Assembly (NCBI GenBank): GCA_963823525.1
Contig: CAWGLW010000006.1
Coordinates: forward strand, 992,001 to 1,056,000
Length of the DNA stretch: 64,000 bases
Reading direction: 5' to 3'
Source: CAWGLW01 sp963823525
GTDB taxonomy: Bacteria; Pseudomonadota; Gammaproteobacteria; Steroidobacterales; Steroidobacteraceae
In this document: positions 62,513 to 64,000 of the stretch, in pieces
Numbering within the stretch: the first letter of the stretch is position 1
Layout of the letters: each line of letters opens with the position of its first letter
Made by a program: the position numbers and the translations under genes
Notes under the pieces: model-generated
The model's input: the letters and a program-made list of their open reading frames with translations, nothing else
Databases searched by the model: none
What the model was told of the DNA's origin: nothing

Positions 62513-63712
62513 ATGGAACAAATTGAAATCGGCGGCTTCGTTTCCTTCACGCTCGCGATCATCCTGCTCTTTGTGGGCAAGATCGCGCTGACACGCTACG
62601 AAGTACTACGCCGGTACAGCATTCCCGAGCCGGTCATCGGGGGATTCATCGCAGCGATCGTGGTCGGGCTGCTTTACCTGCTGTTCGACCTCCAGGTGAC
62701 TTTCCAACTCCGCGTGCAGGACTACCTGCTGCTGTACTTCTTTGCCGGAATCGGACTCAAATCGGACATCAATACACTTCTGAACGGCGGTCGCCCGCTG
62801 GCGATACTGATCCTGCTGGCCTCGGTCTATATCCTCTTGCAGAACGTTCTTGGAATCAGCGTAGCCACCGCCTTTGGCATGGATCCCAAGGCCGGCCTGA
62901 TGGCCGGTTCCATCTCGCTGACCGGTGGAGTCGGAACGGCCGTTGCCTGGGCGCCGACATTCGTGGAAGAACTCGGAATTGCCAATGCCAAGGAGCTTGG
63001 CATTGCGGCGAACACCGTTGGTCTCATCGCCGCCTGTGTCATCGGTGGACCCATCGCGAACCACCTGATCACTCGCCACAATCTGGTGACCAGCGGCGAC
63101 GACAACCTGGACATCGGCGTGTTGAACGACGAGCAACACGCGCCGGTGGATTCGTACGGCGTGCTGTGGGCCTGGCTCTGGCTGAACGTTGCGCTGATCA
63201 TCGGCTATTTTATTGATCTGGGGCTGCAAGAGGCCGGGGTGAAGCTGCCGCAGTTCGTCTCCTGCCTGATGGCCGGCATCGTGATTGGCAACGTGGCCAA
63301 CCGATATTTCCCGAAAATCAGGTGGGAGGGCCAGGAACAGGGGCTGGCGCTGATCTCGGACATCGCCCTGGGTATGTTCCTGGTCATGGCGTTGATGGGG
63401 CTGAAGATCTGGGAGCTGCAAGGTTCGGTCGCCTTCCTGGCCGTGGTGATGGGGCTGCAGATCCTCATGTCCGTAGTGTTTACGATCTTCATTGTCTTCC
63501 GTTCGATGGGAAAGGATTACGAGGCAGCGGTGATCTCGGCTGGTTTCGGCGGCATTACACTGGGCTCTACTGCGACGGCGATCGTCAACATGACGGCGGT
63601 GGCGAAGCAGTACGGTGCGGCCAACCGGGCGTTCTTGCTCGTACCGCTCGTTTGCGGCTTCTTCATTGACATCATCAATGCATTCGCGATCAATTTCTTC
63701 GTGGGTCGCTAG
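62513..63712 (+). CDS. gltS: Sodium/glutamate symporter GltS
   Basis: 399 residues, the usual size, with about 10-12 membrane helices. 'RRYSIPEPVIGGFIAAIVVGLLY', 'GSISLTGGVGTAVAW' and 'SAGFGGITLGSTATAIVNM' (re-entrant Gly-rich loops) are typical of ESS-family GltS. It takes up glutamate with sodium across the inner membrane. ATG 62513 sits shortly after a GGAAGAAACC stretch. Single gene. Confidence 0.95.
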   Translation: MEQIEIGGFVSFTLAIILLFVGKIALTRYEVLRRYSIPEPVIGGFIAAIVVGLLYLLFDLQVTFQLRVQDYLLLYFFAGIGLKSDINTLLNGGRPLAILILLASVYILLQNVLGISVATAFGMDPKAGLMAGSISLTGGVGTAVAWAPTFVEELGIANAKELGIAANTVGLIAACVIGGPIANHLITRHNLVTSGDDNLDIGVLNDEQHAPVDSYGVLWAWLWLNVALIIGYFIDLGLQEAGVKLPQFVSCLMAGIVIGNVANRYFPKIRWEGQEQGLALISDIALGMFLVMALMGLKIWELQGSVAFLAVVMGLQILMSVVFTIFIVFRSMGKDYEAAVISAGFGGITLGSTATAIVNMTAVAKQYGAANRAFLLVPLVCGFFIDIINAFAINFFVGR

Positions 63713-63821
63713 GGCTGGTGCCAATCGGTCGGTTCGAACCAATACTCAGAGGCGTGGGGCACGACGTCCTGCCGTGCCCTTGCTATCAAGATCGAGTTCG
63801 GGAAATCAGTAAAATCTGGCG

Positions 63822-64000
63822 ATGCATACCATCATCACTGTACGCACGTCAGGCGCCGGACTTCACGAGTTCACCGGCGAGGTCGAACGCTTCGTCGGCC
63901 AGAGCGGCGTAGGCGAAGGCCTGTTGACGCTGTTTGTGCAGCACACTTCCTGTTCTCTGTGCATACAGGAGAATGCCGACCCGGACGTACGGCGGGACCT
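63822..64000 (+). CDS. YjbQ-family (UPF0047) protein, 5' part
   Basis: The window ends after ~59 codons. 'TIITVRTSGAGLHEFTGEVE', 'SGVGEGLLTLFVQHTSCSL' and 'IQENADPDVRRDL' are the hallmark N-terminal motifs of YjbQ/UPF0047, a ~135-residue family reported to have secondary thiamine-phosphate synthase activity. Start ATG 63822. The remainder lies beyond the window. Confidence 0.9.
   Translation, partial: MHTIITVRTSGAGLHEFTGEVERFVGQSGVGEGLLTLFVQHTSCSLCIQENADPDVRRD

Noticed and set aside
62606..63742. 378-codon open frame antisense to gltS
   Set aside because: Product is charged and lacks membrane or catalytic motifs; gltS on the other strand is unambiguous.
1..64000. CRISPR array or rRNA genes
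   Set aside because: No regularly spaced direct repeats, cas genes or rRNA sequence were found.

Overview
The window is GC-rich, densely packed chromosomal DNA. Short gene overlaps, frequent GTG and TTG starts, a complete Fha/PpkA/PppA-type type VI secretion system (T6SS), a GltS symporter and an Ada-AlkA/Ogt repair pair point to a free-living gammaproteobacterium. No rRNA or other strong taxonomic marker is present, so the order stays open.

Layout. (1) 1-7321 (+): a tightly overlapping amidoligase-type operon: DUF2126 protein (5' truncated by the window), a fused circularly permuted ATP-grasp/alpha-E protein, a transglutaminase-like protease, a second ATP-grasp and a stand-alone alpha-E protein. 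(2) 7355-18784: mixed metabolic and transport genes: two SDR dehydrogenases, a rhodanese, an MFSD1-like MFS transporter with a one-base frame break, a cation diffusion facilitator, a REP-like perfect palindrome, an acyltransferase, a small membrane protein coupled to a GIY-YIG-like protein, a PLP decarboxylase coupled to an unknown protein, a TPR-methyltransferase and a cysteine-cluster protein. (3) 18887-48152: the T6SS. Nearly all genes run leftwards, from ppkA (48152) through an FGE-like gene, vgrG, PAAR, fha, tssJ-K-L-M, a tagF-pppA fusion, tssA-B-C, hcp, tagJ and tssE-F-G to clpV. At the far end a convergent gene encodes an unusual TssB/TssC-like sheath fusion. (4) 48370-53434: a small hypothetical gene, a DEDDh exonuclease, ogt and an ada-alkA fusion, then a TrmA/RlmD-like RNA methyltransferase whose 5' end is out of frame. 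(5) 53554-56441: an antiporter remnant, a Tat-exported protein resembling the desulfinase DszB with all three catalytic residues kept, and a divergent AraC-type regulator. (6) 56565-62227: a variable segment bounded by two near-identical tRNA-Gly(CCC) genes. It holds a phospholipase-D 3' remnant, an intact PLD lipoprotein, two LssY_C-type genes (one frame-broken), a nonsense-interrupted CD-NTase (CBASS-type cyclase) remnant and two small genes around a palindrome-rich divergent promoter region. (7) 62513-64000: gltS and the start of a YjbQ-family gene.

How the genes work together. The T6SS contains all 13 core components plus the threonine-phosphorylation control set (PpkA kinase, PppA phosphatase fused to TagF, Fha). 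No standard effector/immunity pair is recognisable next to vgrG or PAAR, so the 93-residue and 197-residue unknowns there are the local candidates. The amidoligase operon probably makes or processes a small peptide-like product. Three genes (MFS, RNA methyltransferase, LssY lipoprotein) are each broken by a single-base frame change, so either local decay or uncorrected indels in the assembly should be considered. The candidates most worth following are the exported DszB-like protein, the TssB/TssC-like fusion, the paired tRNA-Gly segment with its decayed CD-NTase, and the hairpin that covers the ribosome binding site of a 74-codon gene.
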